A stretch of 64,000 nucleotides of DNA, from NCBI GenBank assembly GCA_944391565.1, contig CALXUB010000021.1, positions 1-64,000 of the forward strand. The letters are read 5' to 3'. The notes beneath the pieces are model-generated. The model searched no databases, was not told the DNA's origin, and saw nothing but the letters and a program-made list of their open reading frames with translations. The position numbers and the translations under genes were made by a program. Below, in pieces: positions 27,181 through 35,358 of this stretch. Origin of the DNA: an uncultured Alphaproteobacteria bacterium. GTDB lineage: Bacteria > Pseudomonadota > Alphaproteobacteria > CAAHEQ01 > UBA3637. Position 1 is the stretch's first letter. Each line of letters starts with the position of its first letter.

Positions 27181-28197
27181 TCATCCTATCATTTCTTCAA
27201 CTTCGCCCGTCCCCGGGATTTCAATATCCCCGCGCAGGGCCATTTGTTTAATTAAACTGACAATCTCGGCCTGAGCGGCATCCACATCGCGCAAACGAAC
27301 GGCTCCCAAAGCTTCAATATCCTCGTTCAGCATCACGCGTGCCCGCTCCGACATATTGCGGAAAATAACAGTCTTAACCTGTTCGGAAGCACCTTTCAAG
27401 GCCAAAGCCACTTTGCCCCGAGCCACAGCCCTCAGCACCGTTTGAATGGTTTTGTCATCCAAACGCACCAAATCTTCAAACGTAAACATCAGCGAACGGA
27501 TATGTTCGGCAACTTCGCGGTTGCGTTCAAACAAACTTGTCATCAGTCGATTTTCCGTCGTCCGATCCAGATGATTAAAAATCTCGGCCACGCGAACGGT
27601 GGAATCTTGAACATCTTGGTTTGTCAAACCTGTCATAAAATCAGTTTTCAATGTTTGTTCAATACTGTCCAATACGTCTTTTTGCACTGTTTCCAACCGC
27701 AACAGCCGCATAATAACATCCATCACGAAATTTTCGGGCAAATAAGCCAACACTTTGGCAGCATGCTCGGACGACAAGCGCGACAAAATCACTGCCACCG
27801 TCTGAGGATACTCATTTTGCAGATAATGCGCCAACACTTCCTCGTTCACGTTTTCCAGCTTATCCCACATTGTTCTGCCTGCCGGTCCCCGAATTTCATT
27901 CAGAATGTTTTTATGGCGCGCGGCCGGTAAAACTTTTGCCAAGAGTTTTTCAGTTCCTTCAAACGTGCCGACCAGCGTTGACGGCGCTTTCATGTTTTGT
28001 GCAAAAGCTTTTAACACCTGTTCCACCAAATGCGCATCAATAACGCCCAGACTGGCCATGGCGATAGAGATTTCCCGCACCTCCTCATCATCCATTTGTA
28101 AGAAAATCTTTTTGATATACTTTTCCCCCATCGCCAACAGGAAAATCGCCGCTTTTTGTGTCCCCGTCAACGCGTTGAATGTCAGTGTCTCAGCCAT
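27181..28197 (-). CDS. fliG: Flagellar switch protein FliG
   Basis: 338 residues with the N, middle and C domains: LTGTQKAAIFLLAMGE at the start, EHAAKVLAYLPE, and the charged rotor-stator helix MSERARVMLNEDIEALGAVRL. It overlaps the fliF stop by 8 bp. Confidence 0.94.
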   Translation of the reverse strand: MAETLTFNALTGTQKAAIFLLAMGEKYIKKIFLQMDDEEVREISIAMASLGVIDAHLVEQVLKAFAQNMKAPSTLVGTFEGTEKLLAKVLPAARHKNILNEIRGPAGRTMWDKLENVNEEVLAHYLQNEYPQTVAVILSRLSSEHAAKVLAYLPENFVMDVIMRLLRLETVQKDVLDSIEQTLKTDFMTGLTNQDVQDSTVRVAEIFNHLDRTTENRLMTSLFERNREVAEHIRSLMFTFEDLVRLDDKTIQTVLRAVARGKVALALKGASEQVKTVIFRNMSERARVMLNEDIEALGAVRLRDVDAAQAEIVSLIKQMALRGDIEIPGTGEVEEMIG

Positions 28198-29146
28198 TCT
28201 GCGCCTCCTCCGGCGACACGGTTTGATACAACCAACCGCGTAAAACCGTCACGGCGTCATCCGTCTGGGTGTCAATCAGCTCATGCGCCTGAGCCAATGC
28301 GTTTTCGGAAACAGTGCCTTTAATTTGGGAAGAAGAGGTTGTTTCCGATAACACCGACGGATTGACGAAAGCCGGCATCGGCTGCGGCGGCAACGACGCG
28401 TTTTCCGGTTCCGACCGCACCGGCGTGAAACTTTTGATGACGACAAGCAGAAAAGCCAACACCAAAACAATCGACAAGAAAATGAACTCAGCGATCCGCA
28501 CCCAGTCCTTATCCAGCGGCGAAGAAGACGGAACGGCGTTAAAAGACGCCTGCACGACTTCTAACGTGTCTCCCCGTTCTTCATCCAAACCGGCGGCCTG
28601 TGTCAGCAGCGTTTCGATTTTTTCGCGCATGCCCGGCGTCAAACTTGTTTCATCCACCAAAGCGGCTACTCGGATTTTTTGAATAACGCCGCCGTTTTGA
28701 ATAAAGCGAATATTTTGTTTTGAAAAAGCATATTGTGTTTCTTCACGGCCCAGACCCGTCTTTTGGGAAGAAATGACAGGCATGTCCGTATCCAAAATCT
28801 CACGATTGGTCTGCTGTTGCGAAAAATCAATATCCGCCCGAACAGTCACATCAGCGCGACCTTTTCCCACAATTCTTTCCAACATTTGGGTCAACTCTTC
28901 CGCCAACCGCGCTTCATAGTCACGCCGAACCGTCTCATACTGCGCCAGGGAAGAAGGCGGCAAAACATCATCGGCCGTGGCGGAAATATCTACGATTTCC
29001 TCCGAATGAGACAAACGAGCCGACGGTTTGCTTTTGGATTGCGCGTAAAAAGACAGGAAAAAGAGAACCATTGCCGTCAGCACAAAGGCCGCCAGCAAAA
29101 GCTTGCCCAACGACTTCAGTCCTTGACTTTTAAACGTAAATGTCAT
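28190..29146 (-). CDS. fliF: Short FliF (MS-ring) without the N-terminal ring-building domains
   Basis: 318 residues, against about 550 for normal FliF. It has a first membrane helix (~10-33), a short linker, then an RBM3-like region (~68-203) with YETVRRDYEARLAEELTQML and RADIDFSQQQTNRE, a second membrane helix (~217-238) and a FliG-binding tail (~275-318). The YscJ-type RBM1/RBM2 region, about 200 residues, is absent although both helices and the end are intact, so this is not a simple truncation. The position before fliG confirms identity. Confidence 0.85.
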   Translation of the reverse strand: MTFTFKSQGLKSLGKLLLAAFVLTAMVLFFLSFYAQSKSKPSARLSHSEEIVDISATADDVLPPSSLAQYETVRRDYEARLAEELTQMLERIVGKGRADVTVRADIDFSQQQTNREILDTDMPVISSQKTGLGREETQYAFSKQNIRFIQNGGVIQKIRVAALVDETSLTPGMREKIETLLTQAAGLDEERGDTLEVVQASFNAVPSSSPLDKDWVRIAEFIFLSIVLVLAFLLVVIKSFTPVRSEPENASLPPQPMPAFVNPSVLSETTSSSQIKGTVSENALAQAHELIDTQTDDAVTVLRGWLYQTVSPEEAQNG

Positions 29147-29254
29147 TCATTATCCTCTTCTTCCCAAAAGGTTTCCCTTTCATTATGGGTTAAGAAAGTG
29201 AATTTTTCGTTAACAGTGCTTTCTTTTTCAGGCGCAGCGTGCTATCATGCACGT

Positions 29255-30184
29255 ATGACAGAAACAAAATTGACAACAGCGCCGGTCGGCGCAGAAAATA
29301 AGGGAATGCGGCTGGATAAGTTCCTCAGCCTTCATTTGCCGTTGTCGCGTTCGCGGATTGCAACTCTGATTGCGCAGGGATGTGTTGTTCCCCCGCTTGC
29401 GGCTGACACCAAAGTGACGCCGGGACAAATCTTTACGGTTTGTGTTCCCGAAGCAAAAGAAGCCGTTCCGAAACCCCAGCCGATGGCTTTGGATATTTTA
29501 TACGAAGATAACGATTTGATTGTCATTAACAAACCGGCAGGTCTGGTTGTGCATCCGGGGGCCGGCAATACAGACGGCACGCTTGTCAATGCATTGTTGG
29601 CACATTGCCCCGACAGCTTATCGGGCATCGGCGGCGTTAAACGCCCGGGCATCGTTCATCGCATTGACAAAGAAACAAGCGGAGTTTTGGTCATTGCCAA
29701 AAATGATTTTGCACATCAAAAGCTGTCGGAACAATTCGCCGGCCATAGCATTAATCGCATTTACCTGGCCGTCGTTTATGGTCTGCCTGCCGGCGAAGGA
29801 CGCATTGAAGGCAATATCGGCCGCAGTCCTCATAATCGTCAAAAAATGGCCATTGTTTCACAAGGCGGTAAACCGGCCGTCACCCATTATCGATTGTTGC
29901 AAAACTTATTCCGGGGACGGGCCGCCCTTATTGAATGCCGACTTGAAACCGGACGCACGCACCAAATTCGCGTGCATATGACATCTGTTAAACATCCGCT
30001 GGTCGGCGATAAAACCTATGGCAGTCCGCCAAAAGGAGCTCCTGAAATACTACGGCATTTTCCGCGGCAAGCACTGCATGCGGCGGTTTTGGATTTTATT
30101 CATCCGCGAACGGGAGAAACACTGCATTTTTCAACACCGTTGCCCGAAGATATGGCAGTGTTGGTTCAAAACGGAAAAGATTAA
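29255..30184 (+). CDS. rluD: 23S rRNA pseudouridine synthase RluD family
   Basis: 309 residues from ATG 29255. An S4 RNA-binding domain (GMRLDKFLSLHLPLSRSRIATLI) is followed by the catalytic domain with HRIDKETSGVLVIAKN, which carries the catalytic Asp, and RTHQIRVHM. A longer reading upstream has no support. It is divergent from fliF; its stop overlaps the convergent next gene. Confidence 0.95.
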   Translation: MTETKLTTAPVGAENKGMRLDKFLSLHLPLSRSRIATLIAQGCVVPPLAADTKVTPGQIFTVCVPEAKEAVPKPQPMALDILYEDNDLIVINKPAGLVVHPGAGNTDGTLVNALLAHCPDSLSGIGGVKRPGIVHRIDKETSGVLVIAKNDFAHQKLSEQFAGHSINRIYLAVVYGLPAGEGRIEGNIGRSPHNRQKMAIVSQGGKPAVTHYRLLQNLFRGRAALIECRLETGRTHQIRVHMTSVKHPLVGDKTYGSPPKGAPEILRHFPRQALHAAVLDFIHPRTGETLHFSTPLPEDMAVLVQNGKD

Positions 30185-30939
30185 CGTCCCTTATTCAAAC
30201 GCTTTTCCAAAGCAGGATAGACATGACCTTCTTCATGCGGCTGCTTGTGTTCATGATGCATAGTTTTGGGAGGAACCTTGATGCCGGCACGCTTTAATTC
30301 CTGACGCGCTTTCAGCTCATCGTAAGAATACCGGACCGGACCATTACCCTTATCTGTTATGTCATATGACGAGTCATGCCACAGTTCCTTCAAATGCTGT
30401 TTTAATCGAGAGAACGTTTTTTCAGAAACAGACTGTTGCGCCGCACCGGACTTTTCCATTGAAGCAGGACGAACCGCCCGCCCGACTTCCAATATACCGT
30501 TCAAAGCCGGTCCGCCTAAAGCCCCTACTATCGCACTGGAAGCAGCCACTGCCGCAATGGGACCTAAAACGCCCGGCAGAATCATGGCTGTCGGCACAGC
30601 CGAAGCAACAGCCATCCCGATTAACGCCGTCCACCCTGCTGTCTTTAAAAGACCGTTCACAAAAGACGGCTTGCCTCCTTTGAAATCATCCGTTGAAGCT
30701 TTGGCTGCAAAACGACCGTTTTGAACGGCGGCTTTCAGTTGACGACGAAAAGGTTTACCCAGTTTCCACAAACCGACCCCGCAAAGCCCCGCCGCCGCAC
30801 CGATTCCAACCGGCCCACCAATCAACACAGCAGCCGCATAACCAACCGTACCGACGGCTGCCATGCCGCTGAGGCAAAGCCCGGCCAGTCCCGCCGCCAT
30901 AAATGCTTTATTTCGAAATTGATCCGCTTGAATTGACAT
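30181..30939 (-). CDS. Hypothetical Gly/Ala-rich membrane protein
   Basis: 252 residues. There are two hydrophobic, Gly/Ala-rich regions (about 13-57 and 95-143), probably two membrane helices each, separated by a basic loop. The C-terminal half is charged and ends with a His-rich stretch (TMHHEHKQPHEEGH). Such glycine-zipper segments occur in effectors and membrane-inserting proteins, but no family was recognised. Confidence 0.55.
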   Translation of the reverse strand: MSIQADQFRNKAFMAAGLAGLCLSGMAAVGTVGYAAAVLIGGPVGIGAAAGLCGVGLWKLGKPFRRQLKAAVQNGRFAAKASTDDFKGGKPSFVNGLLKTAGWTALIGMAVASAVPTAMILPGVLGPIAAVAASSAIVGALGGPALNGILEVGRAVRPASMEKSGAAQQSVSEKTFSRLKQHLKELWHDSSYDITDKGNGPVRYSYDELKARQELKRAGIKVPPKTMHHEHKQPHEEGHVYPALEKRLNKGR

Positions 30940-30997
30940 GTTATTCCTTTCCTTTTAAAAGGGATTATATCACAAAAACGTCTGTTTTACAAGAGAC

Positions 30998-32722
30998 TTA
31001 TCGTTCGGCACCGACTTGTTTCAAAAGCCCGCCGGTCGGTTGAGGTGCTGAAGAAACACTGCCCTCTTGCAATGTTTTTTTCAACGTTTTTGCCGTTGTT
31101 TCGTATTCGTCGCGGCTCCAATACCGTTTGCCGTTGTGATAATAGTCTTCCGGCTTGCCGTTGCGATAGGCTTGTCCGTGGCGAACACCGGCTTTCCAGG
31201 ACACTTCCTCCACTATAACTTTTCCGAGATAAGTATCTCGTTCCAAATGTTCAACCCCGTCCTTTAAACCGTCCTTATAGGTTGCCCAGTTTTTACCTTG
31301 AATTTCAACACCGTTTTTGGCGCCGTTTTTATAAGTTGTCCGACGCAAAAGCTCTCCCGAAGGCGCATAGTCGTAAAACACGCCGTCTTTACCGTCCTGA
31401 AAAGCTTTTTCAGGACTTAACGCCTGCCCGTTGGGAGCAAAATAGGCCACGACACTGCCTGTTTCATTTTTTTGTTCGTGGATCTGCTGATTGGGATAAT
31501 AAGTTGTCACCTTACCGCTTTTTTCAACCGTCATGGTGCGAACGCCCTCGCTTGTGTAATGCGTTTCATCCAATCCCAAAACCGTGTTTCCGTCCTTGAT
31601 AACCGTTTTGCCATCTTCCGCGAAAACGTGAGCAGACAAACAGCGGCCGTTTTGATCAAATATATTTTCAATTATTTTGGTATCTTGCACAAAACCGGTT
31701 GCCGTCAACTGTCCGTCGGCATTTTCTTTTAATGTTAAGCGGGTTATGGGTGTTTTGACTTGATCTTTTGAAACAGACACACCCCAACCGTCATCCATAT
31801 TTTCTTTGAAATATTCAGGCGTTAAATCCACCCCCATTTTTTCGGCAAACTGCGCAAACAACTGATCTGCCTCCTTGCTGCCTTTTTGAAAGCGGACTGA
31901 ACCGATATTCACCGCCATGTTTTGCGCGCTCTGTTGATCATAGGCAATATTCCAATCCCCGACGGCACTGTAAACTTTACCGGTCTCATTACGGGAAAAA
32001 AGATTGAGCGGAATTTGATACAACGGCATGTTTTTATCTTCCCAAAGGGTTTTGGCCAGCTCGGTTTTAGCATAACGAACGGCTTTTTCTTCATCTCCGT
32101 TGAATTTTTGCGCTCCCTCTGCTTTAAAATCACGATAAAGCGGCAGAAAAGCCATATTCAGATCGCGGCCTTGAGGTTCTAAATTCTTTTGATCGGCCAT
32201 AACCGTGTCCTGGATTTTGGTTTCCAGTTCCAGCAATTTTCCGGCGATAAACACATCTTTCAGGTTGTCATAAACAACCGTATCTCCGTTGATTTCCCGT
32301 TTATTTTGCACATCATGTGTTAATTCATGCCCCAAGGTCATTTCATCGGCGGCCTGATAGTTGAAATTGATGGTGACGCCTTGCATCGGCCCATGATACA
32401 ACGCCCCGATCCCTTCTTTCAAATAACCGAACCGAAGCGTCACTTTTTGTCCTGTCCGTGCGTAAGCCTCTTCCAATGAAGCTTGGACTTTACGTCCTTC
32501 GGCGGTTTGTCCCAGCTTTTGATAATAATCCCAAAGCTTTTCTTTATCTTTTTCGGTGCCTAACAGCTGAATGGGCGCTTTTTCTTTAGCCTGTTGAGTG
32601 TAAGTTTGAGTGATGACCGGCGCCTTTGCTTCAACCTCTGTTTCGGCACCAAAACCGGACGGAGAAAACAACATACTTCCCGCGGCAACGCCTGTTAACA
32701 ACATTTGTTTCAAGCGATTCAT
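30998..32722 (-). CDS. Secreted metallopeptidase-like protein with MORN-like repeats
   Basis: 574 residues with a signal peptide (MNRLKQMLLTGVAAGSMLFS...GFGA). A zincin-type HELTH motif is at residues 132-136 (DEMTLGHELTHDVQ), with Glu-rich helices after it that could give the third ligand. The C-terminal ~220 residues contain YwqK/MORN-like units: TYYPNQQIHEQKNETG, YFAPNGQAL, YDYAPSGELLRRTTYKNGAKNG, RHGQAYRNGKPEDYYHNGKR. Probably an exported protease or effector; its substrate is unknown. Confidence 0.65.
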   Translation of the reverse strand: MNRLKQMLLTGVAAGSMLFSPSGFGAETEVEAKAPVITQTYTQQAKEKAPIQLLGTEKDKEKLWDYYQKLGQTAEGRKVQASLEEAYARTGQKVTLRFGYLKEGIGALYHGPMQGVTINFNYQAADEMTLGHELTHDVQNKREINGDTVVYDNLKDVFIAGKLLELETKIQDTVMADQKNLEPQGRDLNMAFLPLYRDFKAEGAQKFNGDEEKAVRYAKTELAKTLWEDKNMPLYQIPLNLFSRNETGKVYSAVGDWNIAYDQQSAQNMAVNIGSVRFQKGSKEADQLFAQFAEKMGVDLTPEYFKENMDDGWGVSVSKDQVKTPITRLTLKENADGQLTATGFVQDTKIIENIFDQNGRCLSAHVFAEDGKTVIKDGNTVLGLDETHYTSEGVRTMTVEKSGKVTTYYPNQQIHEQKNETGSVVAYFAPNGQALSPEKAFQDGKDGVFYDYAPSGELLRRTTYKNGAKNGVEIQGKNWATYKDGLKDGVEHLERDTYLGKVIVEEVSWKAGVRHGQAYRNGKPEDYYHNGKRYWSRDEYETTAKTLKKTLQEGSVSSAPQPTGGLLKQVGAER

Positions 32723-32853
32723 CTCATCACCCCTTTCTTATGATCAGTATACCGCAAAAATAGGCTTTCGTCAATATTTACAACCTTTAAGGACAGGCAA
32801 GCCGCCGCCTTTATCTGAAAAGGACACGATGTCGAAGAAAGCCAGAAGCTTCT

Positions 32854-33728
32854 CTAAATACAGCTTAATCCATCTGTTGAAGCAGTCGTTCCTGTTGGAC
32901 AAAACGCGCATCTTTCGCTTTGTACATCAAAATAACGGTTAGGGCAATGTTGACAATCTTCCAACGTTGTTCTCCCATTTGAGTGAATTCCACACGTTCT
33001 ACAGTCTTTATGCTCAGATACAAAGTATTTGTTTTCACATTTGTAACATTCTGAACGCTCGGTCGCATGACTGGTTATTTCACAAGAACGACACCCGTAC
33101 ACACGATCAAATATCGTATTGCAAACACATTTTTGGCAATCGCCATTGCAGCAATACGGCGTTGCCTGCGGACACTCTTTATCCTTTCTGCATGAATGGG
33201 ATACGGTTTCGGTATTTCCCGTAAAATTCGTATTGAAAAAGAAGCTGATTGTATTCAACGTTTCCGAATAACACACATTTTTCATTTTGTTAGCATTAAT
33301 TTCTTCCAGCCAGTCAAGTTTTCGTGTTTTAATCTCCTGACATACGCGATAGGGAACGCCTTTGACCAAAATTTCAAAGGTCGTTTCTGTTTCTCCAACA
33401 GCGGAATAAAGGAACGAAGTTGTTCGTTCAAATTTATCTGTCATATCCAATTCTTGTTCCAAGGATAAAGATGGAAATAAATCTGCCACAACAACAAAGC
33501 CAGCTACTTTAACATCTTCAATTAAATTGTTGGCATGATGCTTAACCATTGCATACCTGAATGTTGTTATCCCCAAAATGGATAACACAGCAATTAAAGC
33601 TAAAACAGTAAGCATTTCTATCATGCTCCGCCCTTTTTGAATGAGCGCTTTTGATAAAGAGGGAATTAACCTAATACGTGCACGGGAGGGGGGGGGAACA
33701 ACCAATAGAATCGAAGCTTCATCGTCAT
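32854..33728 (-). CDS. Cysteine-rich prepilin-like protein with start out of frame across a poly-C tract
   Basis: The frame 32854-33705 encodes a type IV pilin-like N-terminus (QKG before RSMIEMLTVLALIAVLSILG, Glu at +5), a ~100-residue globular part, and a Cys-rich end with EGF/furin-like spacing. No ATG exists in this frame before the pilin core, only a TTG. The ATG with a good ribosome site (GAAAGGAAT, ATG at 33726-33728) is in another frame. Between them lies a run of nine C (minus strand, 33688-33696). Ten C would join them: MTMKLRFYWLFPPP... into the pilin. Phase variation, pseudogene or a sequence error are all possible. Confidence 0.7.
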
Positions 33729-33951
33729 ATTCCTTTCTGTTTGTTTTTTTCTACTCTGCTTAGAATATGCTTGTCAAGAAAAAAGAAACTTCATAAAAAA
33801 ATATCTCCTCTTTTTACTTTATCAATGGTTGTCATAAAAAATATAACAATTATTATAAATTGCTTTTTCTTGAATTGTTTTGCATTCAAACAAACTAGGA
33901 CATAATATGTGAGCAATCAACATTTTTGTTATAAATCCCTGCCTCTGTCAT

Positions 33952-33972
33952 AAAAAAAAAGCCCGAACGGGC
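33952..33972 (-). terminator. Terminator of tRNA-Gln
   Basis: On the minus strand GCCC-GTTC-GGGC followed by nine T, 12 bp past the tRNA 3' end. Confidence 0.85.
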
Positions 33973-33984
33973 GGACTTTTTTAA

Positions 33985-34058
33985 TGGCTGGGGTACCTGG
34001 ACTCGAACCAAGACTGACGGAATCAGAATCCGCTGTCCTACCATTAGACGATACCCCA
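33985..34058 (-). tRNA. tRNA-Gln (anticodon CTG)
   Basis: Minus strand: acceptor TGGGGTA pairing with TACCCCA, anticodon stem GCGGA/TCCGT with loop TTCTGAT (anticodon CTG), T-arm with GGTTCGAGTCC, discriminator G and encoded CCA; 74 nt. Confidence 0.95.
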
Positions 34059-34148
34059 ACGATGTTTGAAAACATACACTGTTTTAAAACAAAAATCAAC
34101 AAAAAAAACGGCTTGCTCAAAAAAGAAGCCGTAAAACTCTTTAATGTT

Positions 34149-34553
34149 TTATTTTGACGTTAAAATCGGCGTTAGATCTTTTGTTTCCGCCTGGAACTTC
34201 TTAATCCAGGGTGTAAAGCAAGCTTTGGCATCCTCGCCTTTAAAGTTTGTATTAAATGTTGTCGGATCCGACAGCAACCCTTTTTCCAACAGACAAGGCC
34301 AAGTCATTTCCGCCAACTCTTTATCTTTGACTCGACTGGCCAAGGCCGTCACATAAGCCGTGATTTTTTCATCCGAAATCCCTTTTTGTTTCAAAGTGAT
34401 AACGGCGCTTCTGAAAAAACCTTTCAGAAAATCGACATAAAAGGCCTGTTGCATTTTACCCTCATCCGCCGCATTGGGTTTGACAACCGCCGCCGACGCG
34501 CACAGGCTGCCGCACATAGCCGCCGCCACTAAACCAAGAATCAGTTTTTTCAT
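34149..34553 (-). CDS. Small secreted protein
   Basis: 134 residues with a clear signal peptide (MKKLILGLVAAAMCGSLCASA). The mature part is helical and has two cysteines (WPCLLEK, KACFTPW) that could form a disulfide. No family recognised. It is monocistronic, with TAAAGGAGATAAAAC before the ATG. Confidence 0.65.
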   Translation of the reverse strand: MKKLILGLVAAAMCGSLCASAAVVKPNAADEGKMQQAFYVDFLKGFFRSAVITLKQKGISDEKITAYVTALASRVKDKELAEMTWPCLLEKGLLSDPTTFNTNFKGEDAKACFTPWIKKFQAETKDLTPILTSK

Positions 34554-34632
34554 GTTTTATCTCCTTTATTCCTCTTTTCTATTATCACTATAGCTTATTC
34601 TTTTTCATTTGAAAAGCCTAAAATGAAATCGG

Positions 34633-35214
34633 TCAAAACGGCAGTGTTTCCCCTTTTTCTTTAAAGAACCGCAAACCCGCCAAAATCGAGTACACGTCAA
34701 ACAACGATTGATGTTCATGTCCGGATGGCATCGGCAATCCCAAAAAAGTGGTAATAGCGCCGGAACTGACATTGCCGGAATAAATATAACCATACTTTTT
34801 ATACATGTTTAAAAACCATGGAAATAAGTTATGAAATTCCAATTTGACAAACTCCGCCCCCATCCCGTGCGCCATCAGATTTTCACGCAGCACGGCACCA
34901 TCGCCCAGTAAAACGGACGTGCCGGCCTGGGCCTGAGAATGCGAATAGCACGGGAATCCTTCGACAAAGGCAACAAAACGCGTCCATGCCTCGGAAAAAG
35001 AAACTCCTTTGGCGGCCAAATCCTGATCTGTCAATCCTGTCAATCGAATAAAAGAAACCGGCAGCTCGCTGACCCGTTCGGGTTTAACCAAAACATCCAA
35101 TGTATTACTGACGGCCAGCGTTTCAGCATCCAGCTTTAACGCGCCCAATCGCACTAATTCCCTGGGTCCCGGCCCCATTACAAATTCCGTATCAAAAAGA
35201 ATAACTGTTTTCAT
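34633..35214 (-). CDS. DEDD-family 3'-5' exonuclease-like protein
   Basis: 193 residues. Exo I is DTEF at residues 8-11, and Exo III is HEHQSLFD near residue 165 (H-x4-D type, DEDDh). The middle Exo II acidic residue is unclear. RNase T, oligoribonuclease and DNA polymerase III epsilon share this fold; the substrate is unknown. It stands alone. Confidence 0.7.
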   Translation of the reverse strand: MKTVILFDTEFVMGPGPRELVRLGALKLDAETLAVSNTLDVLVKPERVSELPVSFIRLTGLTDQDLAAKGVSFSEAWTRFVAFVEGFPCYSHSQAQAGTSVLLGDGAVLRENLMAHGMGAEFVKLEFHNLFPWFLNMYKKYGYIYSGNVSSGAITTFLGLPMPSGHEHQSLFDVYSILAGLRFFKEKGETLPF

Positions 35215-35358
35215 AAGTGTACCCTGTATTTTTATTTATCATAAGTAAAAAACGCAAAAAATCAATGATAAATTGCAACTAAAACAGATTTTTTATTTTT
35301 TTCTTTTCTTTTGCTTCAAAAATGTCTTACTTTAAAAAGAGGAAAAAAGGAGGGAAAC

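Noticed and set aside
28733-29254. Long N-terminal extension of rluD
   Set aside because: It overlaps fliF on the other strand and has no coding look; ATG 29255 gives the normal RluD start.
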